Notes: generated from the sequence alone by a model not told the origin. 64,000 nucleotides of DNA from an uncultured Parvularculaceae bacterium (GCA_947259375.1 CAMYLZ010000032.1:7501-71500), one strand, 5' to 3'. Positions 52,090-62,375 are shown, counted from the first letter of the stretch. Numbers and translations: made by a program.

Positions 52090-53508
52090 ATGCGCAACCG
52101 ACTTTGTAAAATCGTCGCAACCATCGGCCCGGCCAGCGCCTCGCCATCCATGTTGCGGCTGATCCATAATGCCGGAGTTGATATCTTCCGACTGAATATG
52201 AGCCATGGGGAGCACGACAAGCTCACCGCCGTTTTCAACGCCATCCGCGAAATCGAGCGCGACACCGGCACGCCGCTGGCGATCTTCGCCGATTTGCAAG
52301 GCCCGAAAATCCGCACCGGCGTGTTTCCGGGCGGCTCGATCACCCTGCGCTATGGCGCGGAATATATGCTCGTCCACGCCAAAGAATCGAATGACGAGAA
52401 CGTCATCGCGATCCCCCATAGCGAATTGCTGGACGTGCTTGAGCCCGGCGACATCCTGAAACTCGACGACGGCAAGTTGCAGGTGACGGTAACGGAGCGC
52501 AACGCCAAGCACATCATCGCCAAGGCCGACACGCCGGGCGAGCTGAAAAACCGCAAAGGCATCAATGTGCCCGGCCGGCGGCTGCCGATTTCCGCCCTGA
52601 CGGAAAAAGACCGCGCCGATCTCCAATTCGCGCTCGATCTCGGGGTCGATTACATCGCCCTTTCCTTCGTACAGCAGCCCCATGACGTGCGCGAAGCGCG
52701 CGAGTTGATCAACGGGCGCGCCGGGATCATTTCGAAAATCGAAAAACCGTCCGCCGTCGAACAGATCGATGAAATCATCGACCTGTCGGACGCGGTCATG
52801 GTGGCGCGCGGCGATCTTGGCGTCGAATGCGCCGCCGAAGACGTGCCGATCCTGCAACGCAAGATCATCCGCGGATGCCGCAGCGCCGGCAAACCGGTGA
52901 TTGTCGCGACCCATATGCTCGAATCCATGGTCGAATCGATTGCGCCCACCCGCGCGGAGGCTTCCGATGTTTCGAACGCGGTCTATCAGGGCGCAGATGC
53001 GGTGATGCTGTCGGCCGAGACCGCTGTCGGCCGTCACCCGCCCTCCGCCGTCGCGATCATGGACCGGATCATCGCCGCCACCGAGCGCGACGAAGGCTCG
53101 GAAGGCTTCAAGGATGTCGCCCGCGAAGACGAGATCTATACGACCGCCGACGCCATCACTCTGTCCGCGCGGCGCATCGCCGAAGTGCTCGATTGCCGTT
53201 TCGCCGTCGCCTATACGAAGACCGGCTCAACCGCCAAGCGTCTGTCGCGCGACCGGCCGCATTGTCCGGTCATCGCCGCAACGCCTGAAGCGCGCGTCGC
53301 GCGCGAGCTTGCGCTCTATTGGGGCGTCAACCCGGTCGTGACGGAAGACATTTCGCATTTTCACGAGATGATTGAAAAAGCCGATGCGCTTGCCAAGGCG
53401 AGCGGCGGCGCCGATGGCGACCGCATCATCACCATTGCCGGTTATCCGTTCGGACGGCGCGGAAAAACCAACACGCTCAAGATCAGCCGCATTGGCTCGA
53501 TGGAATAA
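52090..53508 (+). CDS. pyk: Pyruvate kinase
   Basis: Final glycolytic enzyme: phosphoenolpyruvate plus ADP to pyruvate plus ATP. 472 residues. It has CKIVATIGPAS, FRLNMSHG, the FADLQGPKIRTG loop, the catalytic IISKIEKP and MVARGDLGVE, then MLESM. The usual Gln before MLESM is His (ATHMLESM). The C-terminal alpha/beta domain is present. An upstream gap of 123 bases separates it from the DUF305 gene; a hydrolase gene follows 21 bases later. Confidence 0.95.
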   Translation: MRNRLCKIVATIGPASASPSMLRLIHNAGVDIFRLNMSHGEHDKLTAVFNAIREIERDTGTPLAIFADLQGPKIRTGVFPGGSITLRYGAEYMLVHAKESNDENVIAIPHSELLDVLEPGDILKLDDGKLQVTVTERNAKHIIAKADTPGELKNRKGINVPGRRLPISALTEKDRADLQFALDLGVDYIALSFVQQPHDVREARELINGRAGIISKIEKPSAVEQIDEIIDLSDAVMVARGDLGVECAAEDVPILQRKIIRGCRSAGKPVIVATHMLESMVESIAPTRAEASDVSNAVYQGADAVMLSAETAVGRHPPSAVAIMDRIIAATERDEGSEGFKDVAREDEIYTTADAITLSARRIAEVLDCRFAVAYTKTGSTAKRLSRDRPHCPVIAATPEARVARELALYWGVNPVVTEDISHFHEMIEKADALAKASGGADGDRIITIAGYPFGRRGKTNTLKISRIGSME

Positions 53509-53529
53509 ACGAAAACGAGGGAAGCAATC

Positions 53530-54240
53530 ATGGCCATCTCAACGCGTGTTTTTGATTATGAGATTGACGGCGAGACCTTTGAAGGATTTCTCGCCGCGCC
53601 GGCGCACACGCCCGCCCCCGCCGTCCTGATCGTCCATGCCTGGGGCGGGCGTTCCGATTTCGAGGACGGCAAGGCGAAAAAGCTCGCCGCGCTCGGCCTG
53701 ACCGGCGTCGCCATCGACCTTTACGGCAAAGGCAAGCGCGGCCAAACGAAAGAAGAGTGCCAGGCGCTGATGACGCCTTTCGTTGAGGACCGGCCTGCCC
53801 TGCAACAACGCTTGCTGGCCAATATCGAGATGATGAAAAGCCAGCCGGAAGCGAACGCCGCCAAGACGGGCGCCATTGGATTTTGTTTCGGCGGGCTTTG
53901 CGCGCTCGATATTGCACGCACCGGCGCGGACCTCGCCGGGGTGGTCAGCTTCCACGGGCTGTTGGGCGCGCCCGGCAATACGGCCAGCGCGATCAAGGCG
54001 AAAGTGCTGGCGCTGCATGGCTGGGACGACCCCATGGCGCCGCCGTCAGACGTCGTCGCCCTGGGCGAGGAAATGACCAAGGCGAAAGCGGACTGGCAGC
54101 TTGTCGGTTTTGGGAACACCATGCACGCCTTCACCAATCCGGATGCGGATGATCCGGGCTTCGGGACGGTCTATAGCGCTGACGCCGACCGTCGTTCATG
54201 GACGGCGATGAAGGCGTTCTTCGATGAGGTATTCGCTTAA
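53530..54240 (+). CDS. Dienelactone hydrolase family protein
   Basis: Alpha/beta hydrolase of 236 residues with a cysteine nucleophile in GFCFGGLCAL, and the typical HAWGGRSDFE and LHGWDDPM segments. Members hydrolyse dienelactone or other esters in the cytosol. It is close behind pyruvate kinase, so cotranscription is likely, though no metabolic link is evident. Confidence 0.9.
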   Translation: MAISTRVFDYEIDGETFEGFLAAPAHTPAPAVLIVHAWGGRSDFEDGKAKKLAALGLTGVAIDLYGKGKRGQTKEECQALMTPFVEDRPALQQRLLANIEMMKSQPEANAAKTGAIGFCFGGLCALDIARTGADLAGVVSFHGLLGAPGNTASAIKAKVLALHGWDDPMAPPSDVVALGEEMTKAKADWQLVGFGNTMHAFTNPDADDPGFGTVYSADADRRSWTAMKAFFDEVFA

Positions 54241-54291
54241 GGTGCGGCCTTTCGCGGGTCCACACGCGCATTCCCACGCAAGCGTTTCGCC

Positions 54292-54663
54292 TTAAGCTTG
54301 GCGCGCCTTCTTCGCCGGTTTTTTCTTTTTCGGTTTTTTGCCGCGATGCGCGGCGCCCAGAGCGAGACCGGCCCAGTGCTTCAGCGCGTCATTATCGTCA
54401 TAGATCTCTTCCGGCGCCGAATAATAGGACATGGTTCCCGTCTTGCCGTTCATTTCGACTTCGAAGGGGCTGAGCCCCGCCCCCTCAAACTCGGCGCGGA
54501 TCACATCATCAACCTTTAGCCACAGATCATCATCGCCGATGATCGCGAAGATTGCGCCGTCGCAATAGACCCCGGCCCCGCCAAACATCTTGCGGACGGA
54601 AATCTCGCCGAACGGCGCGAACAGATCCTTGACGAAATCGATATAGGAAGCGGACGCCGCCAT
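54292..54663 (-). CDS. TfoX/Sxy N-terminal domain protein
   Basis: 123-residue protein with the TfoX N-terminal domain (SVRKMFGGAGVYCDG, then LWLKVDD). The C-terminal half of TfoX/Sxy is absent and is replaced by a lysine-rich tail (KKPKKKKPAKKARQ). Free-standing TfoX_N proteins are common in alphaproteobacteria and their function is unknown. The ATG is three bases after the sufA stop, so it is the last gene of the suf operon. Confidence 0.85.
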   Translation of the reverse strand: MAASASYIDFVKDLFAPFGEISVRKMFGGAGVYCDGAIFAIIGDDDLWLKVDDVIRAEFEGAGLSPFEVEMNGKTGTMSYYSAPEEIYDDNDALKHWAGLALGAAHRGKKPKKKKPAKKARQA

Positions 54664-54666
54664 GGC

Positions 54667-55032
54667 TCACGCGTCCGCTTTCACCGGCACGATGGTGACG
54701 CTTTCGCCGCAACCGCAGGCGTCGGTCTGGTTCGGATTGTTGAAGACGAAACGCTGGGACAGCTTTTCGGTCACATAATCGATCTCCGTGCCAATCAAAA
54801 ACAGGATCGCTTTCGGGTCGATCAGCACCTTGATGCCGTTTTCTTCCACGACTTCATCAAGCGGCCCGGCTTCGGTTGCGTAATCCATGGTGTATTCCAT
54901 GCCTGCGCAGCCGCCGTTTTTCACGCCGATCTTGACGCCGATATAGTTTTCGTCAGCGCCCGACATGATTTCGGTCATGCGCGCAGCAGCGGCGTCGGTC
55001 AGCGTTACGACTTTCGGTCTCGGTCTCGCCAT
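54667..55032 (-). CDS. sufA: Fe-S assembly scaffold/carrier SufA (A-type)
   Basis: A-type iron-sulfur carrier of 121 residues. The conserved cysteines are visible: C in GCAGMEY and the C-terminal CGCG in TDACGCGESVT. It receives clusters from SufBCD and passes them to apoproteins. It is four bases after the SufT-like gene in the operon. Confidence 0.9.
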   Translation of the reverse strand: MARPRPKVVTLTDAAAARMTEIMSGADENYIGVKIGVKNGGCAGMEYTMDYATEAGPLDEVVEENGIKVLIDPKAILFLIGTEIDYVTEKLSQRFVFNNPNQTDACGCGESVTIVPVKADA

Positions 55033-55036
55033 GTGT

Positions 55037-55441
55037 CTACAACCATCCCAGTTCGAGTTTCGCCTCGTCAGACATCCGCTCCGGCGTCCAGGGCGGCTCG
55101 AACACCATGTTCACCGTCACGTCTTCGACGCCTTCGATGCCGCGCACCGCGCCCTCGACCCAGCCGGGCATTTCGCCCGCCACCGGACAACCCGGCGCGG
55201 TCAGCGTCATATCGACGGTCAGCAGCCGGTTGTCGTCAAGGTCCACCTTGTAGATGAGGCCGAGTTCGTAAATATCAACCGGGATCTCAGGGTCGTAAAC
55301 GGTCTTGAGCGAGCGAATGATATCCGCCGTGATCCGGCTCAACTCCTCTTCCGGGATAGACATGGCGCCGGAAGTTTCGGCCTGCGGCGCGGCTTCGGGG
55401 GCTGGCGGGTTGACGTCGATGATGTCGCGTTGGTTTTCCAT
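55037..55441 (-). CDS. sufT: SUF-associated DUF59/MIP18 protein SufT
   Basis: 134-residue protein with a DUF59 domain (YDPEIPVDIYELGLIYKVD and MTLTAPGCPVAGEMPGW), the MIP18-like fold that helps cluster maturation. A short Pro/Ala-rich N-terminal extension precedes it. The sequence and position after sufS are typical of alphaproteobacterial suf operons. Confidence 0.88.
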   Translation of the reverse strand: MENQRDIIDVNPPAPEAAPQAETSGAMSIPEEELSRITADIIRSLKTVYDPEIPVDIYELGLIYKVDLDDNRLLTVDMTLTAPGCPVAGEMPGWVEGAVRGIEGVEDVTVNMVFEPPWTPERMSDEAKLELGWL

Positions 55442-55452
55442 AATTCTCTAAC

Positions 55453-56694
55453 TCAGCCTAGCATCTCATGTGTTTTGCGAAGGCCGCGAATCAAGGCCTC
55501 GACATCGTCATGGGTGTTGTAAGCGGCGAAGGAAGCGCGCGCCGTCGCCGACACGCCGAGCCGCTTCATCAGCGGTTGCGCGCAATGATGGCCCGCCCGC
55601 ACGGCGACGCCGGTGCGATCCAAAATCGCCGACACATCATGCGGATGCGCGCCCTCGACCGTAAAGGCGACGATCGGCGCCTTGTTTTCAGCGCGGCCGT
55701 AAACGCGGACGAAATTCAATTTCGACAATTCTTCCAGCACATGATCGCGCAGGCGCGCTTCATGCGCGGCGATGGCGGCGACACCCTTGCCTTCCATCCA
55801 GGTGAGCGCCGCGCCGAGGCCGATCACCTCGAGGATCGGCGGCGTCCCCGCTTCGAACCGGTGCGGCGCGTCATTGTAGGTCACCATGTCGGTGGTCACG
55901 ATGTCGATCATTTCGCCGCCGCCGCGATAAGGCGGCAAAGCGTCGAGTACGGATTTCTTGCCGTAAAGCACGCCGACGCCCGACGGTCCGTAAAGCTTGT
56001 GGCCGGTGATGGCGTAAAAATCGCAATCGATATCCTGTACATCGACCGCCCCATGAACACCCGCCTGGCAGCCGTCAAACAGGATCTTCGCGCCATGCGC
56101 ATGGGCGATGCGCGCCATGTCCCTCGCCGGCGTCAGCGTCCCGAGGACGTTCGACATATGCGAAACGGCGACGAGTTTCGTCCGCGCCGAGAACAGCGCC
56201 TCATAGGTCCCAAGATCGACCTCGCCATCATCCGACACATCGAGCCATTTGATGACCGCGCCCTTGCGCTCGCGCAGGAAATGCCAGGGCACGATGTTCG
56301 AATGATGCTCGGCCAACGATAGGATGATCTCATCGCCCTCGCCGATTTCCGAAACGCCGAGCGCGTAAGAGACCAGATTAAACGCATCCGTGCCGCCGGA
56401 CGTGAAAATGATCTCGTCTTCCGAGGCTGCGTTCAAAAACCGCGCCGCGATCTTGCGCGCATCCTCATAAGCGGTCGTCGTTTCGTTGGAGAGCAAATGC
56501 AGGCCGCGATGCACATTGGCGTAGGAATGCTCCATCGCATGGGTCATGGCGTCGATCACCGCACGCGGCTTTTGCGCCGAGGCGGCGTTGTCGAGATAGA
56601 CCAGCGGCTTGCCATAGGCGTCGCGCTTGAGGATCGGAAACTCCCCCTTCAGCGCATCGACATCAAGCACATTCATTGGCGCACCATCACTCAT
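55453..56694 (-). CDS. sufS: Cysteine desulfurase SufS
   Basis: Group II PLP-dependent desulfurase that supplies sulfur to SufBCD. 413 residues. The PLP lysine lies in YAITGHKLYGPSG, and the active-site cysteine in RAGHHCAQPLM. It overlaps sufD by eight bases. It is distinct from the second, group I desulfurase near the promoter end of the operon. SufE is not in the window. Confidence 0.93.
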   Translation of the reverse strand: MSDGAPMNVLDVDALKGEFPILKRDAYGKPLVYLDNAASAQKPRAVIDAMTHAMEHSYANVHRGLHLLSNETTTAYEDARKIAARFLNAASEDEIIFTSGGTDAFNLVSYALGVSEIGEGDEIILSLAEHHSNIVPWHFLRERKGAVIKWLDVSDDGEVDLGTYEALFSARTKLVAVSHMSNVLGTLTPARDMARIAHAHGAKILFDGCQAGVHGAVDVQDIDCDFYAITGHKLYGPSGVGVLYGKKSVLDALPPYRGGGEMIDIVTTDMVTYNDAPHRFEAGTPPILEVIGLGAALTWMEGKGVAAIAAHEARLRDHVLEELSKLNFVRVYGRAENKAPIVAFTVEGAHPHDVSAILDRTGVAVRAGHHCAQPLMKRLGVSATARASFAAYNTHDDVEALIRGLRKTHEMLG

Positions 56695-57919
56695 CGAGCC
56701 ATTCCTTCACCTTGCGCGCGAAAATATCGCGCACCTGGTCGTCATCGATCCGTTCAACCACTTCGCCGACAAACGCTTCGACCAGAAGCGCCCGCGCCGC
56801 CGCTTCATCAAGCCCGCGCTGGCGCAGATAGAACAATGCATTCTCGTCCAGCGCGCCGACCGTCGACCCATGGGCGCATTCGACATCATCGGCGTAGATT
56901 TCCAGCTCCGGCTTGTGATTGGCTTCGGCCGCATCGGACAAGAGCAGCGCATTCGCCGTCATCTTCGCATCGGTCTTTTGCGCTTCGCGGTCGACGAAGA
57001 ATTTGCCCTGAAAGACATTCCGTCCCCGGTCTTTCGCTGCGCCTTTGTGGAGCTGGCGAACCGTGCAGTTTTCGGCCAGGTGGCGCACATTGCTGGTGAA
57101 ATCCGCATGGCGGTCGGCGGAAAGCAGCGAAACACTGTCGATGGAAGCCGACGCTTGCGGCGCCCAGAAATGAGCATGGGTTTCATGGCGCGCGAGCCGT
57201 CCGCCGGTGGACAGGCTCGTCTGCTCAAGGCGCGCGCCGCCGTCAATCTTCGTCGCGCAAATGGCGTGCGTGATGGCGCTGGCGCCAGTCTCATCAAGAA
57301 CGTAGCGTTTCACGCGCGCGCCATCGCGCAACACCTTATGGAACAAATGCGCGTAAAACCCGGCGCTTTCGCCTTCGTAAGTTTCAATCAGCGTCGCCCG
57401 AGCGCCCTCGGAAAAACGCATCATCGACTGCCCGAACGAAAAACCGGCGCCGCTATTGATATGGCGGACGAGGATGGGCCGTTCCAGCGTGACGCCCTCG
57501 CCCACTTCCAGCCCCACCGCCTTGCGGGCGAGCGCGACATTGAGCGCAGCAATCGGATGAAAGTCGAGCTCCGGAATGCTCGCCATGGTGTCCATAATGC
57601 CGAGACGCAAGCCATCCGGCGCGTCTCCGCCCGGCATCTCAATGCGGCCATCGACAATGCGGATTTCGATAGGATCAAGTGCGGCGAAAGCGGACGGCGC
57701 AATGACCGCTGTTTGCGGTTTGCCCGCGGGCTGGAAATTGCGCAAGGCGACATGAAAATCCGACCATTTCCAGCCTTCGACCTTGCGGTTCGGGAAGCGA
57801 CGTTTCGTAAATCGGTCAAATGCCGCCGCCTGGCACTCATTGGTTTTCGAGCGCGCGGCGAACGCAGCCTCCAGCGCCTTTTCGAACGGCGTCGGGTTAT
57901 GTAACGCAGTTTCGCTCAT
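56687..57919 (-). CDS. sufD: SufD subunit of the SufBCD scaffold
   Basis: 410-residue component of the Fe-S scaffold, paralogous to SufB. The C-terminal half has the SUF core with AHGSTVGALDENALFYLRQRGL. The N-terminus is helical and variable. It starts six bases after sufC. It probably forms the heterodimer interface where clusters are made. Confidence 0.92.
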   Translation of the reverse strand: MSETALHNPTPFEKALEAAFAARSKTNECQAAAFDRFTKRRFPNRKVEGWKWSDFHVALRNFQPAGKPQTAVIAPSAFAALDPIEIRIVDGRIEMPGGDAPDGLRLGIMDTMASIPELDFHPIAALNVALARKAVGLEVGEGVTLERPILVRHINSGAGFSFGQSMMRFSEGARATLIETYEGESAGFYAHLFHKVLRDGARVKRYVLDETGASAITHAICATKIDGGARLEQTSLSTGGRLARHETHAHFWAPQASASIDSVSLLSADRHADFTSNVRHLAENCTVRQLHKGAAKDRGRNVFQGKFFVDREAQKTDAKMTANALLLSDAAEANHKPELEIYADDVECAHGSTVGALDENALFYLRQRGLDEAAARALLVEAFVGEVVERIDDDQVRDIFARKVKEWLDE

Positions 57920-57925
57920 ATGCCG

Positions 57926-58672
57926 TTACGCCGCCTCGATGAATTGGTCATATCCGGATTTTTCCAGCTCTTCAGCCAGCGCCGGGCCGCCCGATTTGAC
58001 GATGCGCCCGCCAGCGAGGACATGCACCGCATCCGGCTTGATGTAATCGAGCAGGCGCTGATAGTGGGTGATGACAAGAAAGCCGCGATCCGGCCCGCGC
58101 AGGGCGTTCACCACATCACCAACCATTTTGAGCGCGTCGATATCGAGCCCGGAATCGGTTTCGTCCATGATGGCGAAGCGCGGCTCGAACATCGCCAATT
58201 GCAGCATTTCCATGCGTTTTTTCTCGCCGCCGGAAAAGCCGACATTGAACTGGCGTTTGAGTTTCGCGTCGTCGAGCCCGACGAGCTTGGCCTTTTCGCG
58301 GATCAACTTGATAAAATCGCCAGCGGAAATCTCGCCCTCCCCGCGCGCTTTGCGCTGGGCGTTCAAGGCCGTGCGGATGAAATTCATAGTCTGCACGCCG
58401 GGAATTTCCATCGGGTGCTGGAAGGACAGAAACAGCCCTCGCGCCGCGCGCTCATCCGGGTCAAGGCCGATAATATCCTCGCCGTCGAGGGAAACGCCGC
58501 CCGCCGTCACTTCATAACCGTCGCGCCCGGCGACGGTATAGGACAGGGTCGACTTGCCCGATCCGTTCGGGCCCATAATGGCGTGCACTTCACCTGCCGG
58601 CACGTCGAGCGTTACGCCCTTCAAAATTTCTGCACCGCCGACGGCGCCATGGAGATCGTTTATTTTCAGCAT
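57926..58672 (-). CDS. sufC: SufC ATPase
   Basis: ABC-type ATPase that energises SufBCD. 248 residues. Walker A is GPNGSGKST, the signature is FSGGEKKRMEML, and Walker B is FAIMDETDSGLD. No membrane domains, as expected. It lies one base after a small unknown membrane-protein gene. Confidence 0.95.
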   Translation of the reverse strand: MLKINDLHGAVGGAEILKGVTLDVPAGEVHAIMGPNGSGKSTLSYTVAGRDGYEVTAGGVSLDGEDIIGLDPDERAARGLFLSFQHPMEIPGVQTMNFIRTALNAQRKARGEGEISAGDFIKLIREKAKLVGLDDAKLKRQFNVGFSGGEKKRMEMLQLAMFEPRFAIMDETDSGLDIDALKMVGDVVNALRGPDRGFLVITHYQRLLDYIKPDAVHVLAGGRIVKSGGPALAEELEKSGYDQFIEAA

Positions 58673-58673
58673 A

Positions 58674-58883
58674 TCAATTTTTCACTGCGTTCATTGAATT
58701 TACAAATTTGTAGTCGCTTATCTCGAGCGCCCGTACCGCATTGTCTTGCTGCGCCGACAGCCACAGGCGGGCGATAAAGACGACGACAAGCGCTACAACC
58801 AGGAACATGACGATGCGCAGGAGCCAGGCAGAAAGGCCCTTCCCGTCATCGTCAAACCTGCTGCCGCCGCGCCGCCAGAACAT
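58674..58883 (-). CDS. Small single-pass membrane protein within the suf operon
   Basis: 69 residues with one strong transmembrane helix (about 20-42) and a basic N-terminus. No family recognised. It is six bases after the cupin gene and one base before sufC, so it is embedded in the operon. A link to membrane localisation of the SUF machinery would be speculation. Confidence 0.65.
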   Translation of the reverse strand: MFWRRGGSRFDDDGKGLSAWLLRIVMFLVVALVVVFIARLWLSAQQDNAVRALEISDYKFVNSMNAVKN

Positions 58884-58889
58884 TTTCCC

Positions 58890-59399
58890 TCACTCCTTGC
58901 CGCCATCATCCTCGCCGTCGAAATAATCGACCGCCGAGGCTTGCCGTCCGATAAAGCGCATGCGCGCGGTTTGCGGAGTGCCGTCTTCGCTGGCGAAGGC
59001 GAGAAATTTATCCGAGTCCGGATATTCGACCACGTCAATCTTATCCATGGTCGAAAAGGCGAGATATTTAAGCGTTTCCGCCCCGGTATTGACGATCTGA
59101 TGCGCCCGCTCCGGCCCGCCGGTCGGCGCGGATAACAAATCGCCCTGCTTGATGGGATGAACCTCTTCGCCGAACCGGTATTCGCCCTCGCCTTCGATAA
59201 TGTAGAACATCTCCTCAATGGCGTGGTGGACATGAAACGGAAAAGCGCGCTTGCCCGGCTCGACAATGGTCAGCATGGCGCCCAGTTTTTCCGCGCCGAG
59301 CGCCGGGCCCATTCGCCCAAGCTTGGCCGCGAACTTGCCGCCGGGGCTGCCGAAGTCGAACAGATCAGCATCGTCGATATTGAGGACGGGTTTGGCCAT
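58890..59399 (-). CDS. Cupin_2 domain protein within the suf operon
   Basis: 169-residue cupin with FPFHVHHAIEEMFYIIEGEGEY cut to its pattern: H-x-H-x-x-x-E-E in motif 1 and G-x-x-x-x-x-P in motif 2 with a later His, so a metal site is likely. The ATG at 59399 overlaps the sufB stop; a GTG one codon upstream is possible. It is not part of textbook suf operons. Substrate unknown. Confidence 0.82.
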   Translation of the reverse strand: MAKPVLNIDDADLFDFGSPGGKFAAKLGRMGPALGAEKLGAMLTIVEPGKRAFPFHVHHAIEEMFYIIEGEGEYRFGEEVHPIKQGDLLSAPTGGPERAHQIVNTGAETLKYLAFSTMDKIDVVEYPDSDKFLAFASEDGTPQTARMRFIGRQASAVDYFDGEDDGGKE

Positions 59400-60925
59400 C
59401 ACCCTACGCTCCCCTCTAAGCTCACGCTCACCAGTTTCTGCGCCTCGACGGCGAATTCCATCGGCAGCTCCTGCAAAACTTCCTTGCAGAAACCGTTGAC
59501 CAAGAGCGCCACGGATTCCTCTTCCGATAGCCCGCGCTGCTGACAGTAAAAGAGCTGGTCTTCGGAAAGGCGCGAGGTGGTCGCTTCATGCTCGAGGATC
59601 GCGTGCGGGTTTTTGCTCTCCACATAAGGCACCGTATGCGCGCCGCAATTATTGCCGATCAGCAGCGAGTCGCACTGGGTGAAATTGCGCGCGCCTTCCG
59701 CCTTTCGGTGGATCGACACCAGCCCGCGATAGGTGGAGTTCGACTTGCCCGCCGAAATGCCTTTGGAAATGATGCGGCTTTTCGTGTTCTTGCCCAAATG
59801 GATCATCTTGGTGCCGGTATCGGCCTGCTGATGATTATTGGTGATGGCGATCGAATAAAACTCGCCCTGGGAATTGTCGCCTTTCAAAATGCAGGACGGA
59901 TATTTCCAGGTCACGGCGGACCCGGTCTCGACCTGCGTCCACGAGACCTTGGAATTGACGCCGCGACAGTCGGCGCGCTTGGTGACGAAATTATAGATTC
60001 CGCCCTTGCCGTCCTTGTCCCCCGGATACCAGTTTTGCACCGTTGAATATTTGATTTCCGCCTCATCCTCGACGACGAGTTCGACCACCGCCGCATGAAG
60101 CTGGTTTTCATCGCGCATCGGCGCGGTGCAGCCCTCAAGGTAGGACACGTATGCGCCCGGCGCCGCAACGATCAGCGTACGTTCGAACTGGCCGGTATTC
60201 GCCTCATTGATGCGGAAGTAAGTCGACAGCTCCATCGGGCATCTGACGCCCTCGGGCACATAGACGAATGTGCCGTCGGAAAAGACCGCCGAGTTCAGCG
60301 TCGCAAAATAATTGTCCGATGTCGGCACCACCGTGCCGAGATATTTCCTGACAAGCTCAGGGTGTTCGCGCACCGCTTCTGAAATCGACATGAAGATGAC
60401 GCCGGCTTTCTCGAGCTCTTTTTTAAACGTCGTGGCGACGGAAACGCTGTCGAACACCGCATCGACAGCGACCTTGGCGCCGCCGCCATTCGCGCCGGTG
60501 CGCGCCTCACCGGGGCTCGCGCCCGCCCCTTCGACGCCAAGCAGCACTTCGGCTTCTTTCAGCGGGATGCCGAGTTTTTCAAAGTCGGCGAGGATCTCCG
60601 GCGGCACATCGTCGATCGATTCATATTTCGCGCCGGACTTGGGCTCGGCGTAATAATAATGGTCCTGGTAATCGATCGCCGGATAATCGACCATCGCCCA
60701 ATCCGGCTCGTCCATGGTCAGCCAGCGCCGAAACGCTTCGAGGCGCCATTCAAGCAGCCATTCAGGCTCTTCTTTCTTTGCGGAGATGAAGCGCACCGTG
60801 TCTTCATTGAGACCCTTCGGGGCCTTCACCGATTCAATATCGGTGGTGAAGCCGTATTTATAGGTCTCCAGCGCTTTCGCCGTTTCAACAGTCTCTTTGC
60901 TGATCGTTTCTTTGACTTCGGACAT
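59399..60925 (-). CDS. sufB: SufB subunit of the SufBCD scaffold
   Basis: 508-residue Fe-S scaffold subunit. [37 protein letters not shown] and [21 protein letters not shown] are SUF core motifs, with cysteines available for cluster binding. It starts one base into the DUF1330 stop region. An intact N-terminal domain is present. Confidence 0.95.
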   Translation of the reverse strand: MSEVKETISKETVETAKALETYKYGFTTDIESVKAPKGLNEDTVRFISAKKEEPEWLLEWRLEAFRRWLTMDEPDWAMVDYPAIDYQDHYYYAEPKSGAKYESIDDVPPEILADFEKLGIPLKEAEVLLGVEGAGASPGEARTGANGGGAKVAVDAVFDSVSVATTFKKELEKAGVIFMSISEAVREHPELVRKYLGTVVPTSDNYFATLNSAVFSDGTFVYVPEGVRCPMELSTYFRINEANTGQFERTLIVAAPGAYVSYLEGCTAPMRDENQLHAAVVELVVEDEAEIKYSTVQNWYPGDKDGKGGIYNFVTKRADCRGVNSKVSWTQVETGSAVTWKYPSCILKGDNSQGEFYSIAITNNHQQADTGTKMIHLGKNTKSRIISKGISAGKSNSTYRGLVSIHRKAEGARNFTQCDSLLIGNNCGAHTVPYVESKNPHAILEHEATTSRLSEDQLFYCQQRGLSEEESVALLVNGFCKEVLQELPMEFAVEAQKLVSVSLEGSVG

Positions 60926-61224
60926 TACTTTTCAGCCTCAATGGCGTTTGCGAGGATCACCGTTACATCCGCGCCTGCATCGCGGTGTTTGGCGATTGCC
61001 TGGTATTCTTCAGATGTCGCCCATTCCAGGAATGCGCGCTTGTCGGGAAATTCCATTAAAACAAGCCGGTCGCCGTCCCAATCGCCCTGCACCGCCCGGG
61101 CGGCGTAATCGGCCGACAACAGCTTGCCTTTGAATTTTTCAAAGACACTGGCGAATTGCGAAGAATATTTCTCATACTCATCGCGATCCTTAATCTTGAT
61201 ATGTCCAATCGCGTAAACGCTCAT
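60925..61224 (-). CDS. DUF1330 family protein within the suf operon
   Basis: 99-residue ferredoxin-fold dimeric alpha/beta protein ([36 protein letters not shown]). The family has no firm function. Its start overlaps the desulfurase by four bases and its stop overlaps sufB, so it is fully embedded in the operon. Confidence 0.85.
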   Translation of the reverse strand: MSVYAIGHIKIKDRDEYEKYSSQFASVFEKFKGKLLSADYAARAVQGDWDGDRLVLMEFPDKRAFLEWATSEEYQAIAKHRDAGADVTVILANAIEAEK

Positions 61225-62375
61225 GCCGCTCCCTCAAGCTGTGACTTCGCCTTGATGCGCGCATAGGCGTTCGGCCATTCGCGAGCGAACGCGTCGGCGT
61301 CTTCCTTGGTTGAATTCCAACCCATCGATACGCGAATAGCGCTCGTCGCCTCTTCCTCGCTCGCGCCCATGGCGGCGAGCACGTGGCTCGGCCTGGTCTT
61401 ACCGGAGGAACATGCCGAGCCGGCGGAAATCGCAATGCCGGCAAGGTCCATGGTCATGAGCTGCGTCGCGCCCGGAAACCCTTCCGCAGACAGACAAAGC
61501 GTGCCCGGAAGGCGTTCGGCGCCCGCGCCCCAGATTTTCGCGCCGGCGGCCTCCGCCGCATCCTGCATCCGGTCGCGAAGCGCCGCGATCTCGCCCGCCC
61601 GCGCGAGGCTTTGCTTTGCAAGTTCACAGGCAAGCCCAAGACCGGCGATGGCAGGGACGTTATGCGTGCCGGCGCGGCGGTTTTGTTCATGCCCGCCGCC
61701 GCGCATCACCGGGTCAAGCGGCAGATTGGGACCGGCGATCAATGCCCCGACGCCGATCGGCCCGCCGAATTTATGGCCGGTGAGGCTCATTATATCGGCG
61801 CCGGACATGACGAAATTCACCGGAACCTTGCCCGCCGCCTGCGCCGCATCGACGAATAGCAGCCCGCCCGCATCATGGGTAATGTCCGCCGCTTCGCGCA
61901 AAGGCTGGAGAGCGCCCGTTTCGTTATTGGCGAACATGATCGAGACGAGAAAACCGCCATCGCGTTCAACGTCGTAGTCCTTCAGCCGCGCGCGCAGCCA
62001 ATCGAGATCGACAATGCCCGACGGCAGCGCCGGGATGGTTTCAATATCCGCCCCGGTGGTCGCGGCGTTTGCGCTGACGGCGGAATGCTCAATGGCGCTG
62101 ACGAAAATCCGCTTGATATTGTGGGGGCGGACCACCCCATGCAGCGCATAGTGAATGGATTCCGTGCCGCCGCTGGTGAAGATGACGCCGTTTACCGGCG
62201 CATTGACCAGCGCACGCACTTGCTCGCGCGCATCTTCCAACACTTTATGCGCCCGGCGGCCTTCTTCGTGTACGGACAATGAATTGCCGTCATGGCGCAT
62301 CATCTCAGCGACGCGCTCAACCACTTCGGGCCGCACCGGCGCTGTCGCATTATGGTCGAGATAATGCCGGGTCAT
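61221..62375 (-). CDS. Cysteine desulfurase, IscS/NifS-like
   Basis: 384-residue group I PLP desulfurase. YLDHNATAP, the PLP lysine in SLTGHKFGGPIG, and the flexible active-site loop SAGSACSSGKTRPS are visible. It overlaps iscR by four bases. An alphaproteobacterial suf operon commonly carries this second desulfurase in addition to SufS. It may also serve tRNA thiolation. Confidence 0.92.
   Translation of the reverse strand: MTRHYLDHNATAPVRPEVVERVAEMMRHDGNSLSVHEEGRRAHKVLEDAREQVRALVNAPVNGVIFTSGGTESIHYALHGVVRPHNIKRIFVSAIEHSAVSANAATTGADIETIPALPSGIVDLDWLRARLKDYDVERDGGFLVSIMFANNETGALQPLREAADITHDAGGLLFVDAAQAAGKVPVNFVMSGADIMSLTGHKFGGPIGVGALIAGPNLPLDPVMRGGGHEQNRRAGTHNVPAIAGLGLACELAKQSLARAGEIAALRDRMQDAAEAAGAKIWGAGAERLPGTLCLSAEGFPGATQLMTMDLAGIAISAGSACSSGKTRPSHVLAAMGASEEEATSAIRVSMGWNSTKEDADAFAREWPNAYARIKAKSQLEGAA

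Noticed and set aside
56627-57904. 425-codon open frame on the plus strand
   Set aside because: Antisense to sufD, with no recognisable domain.
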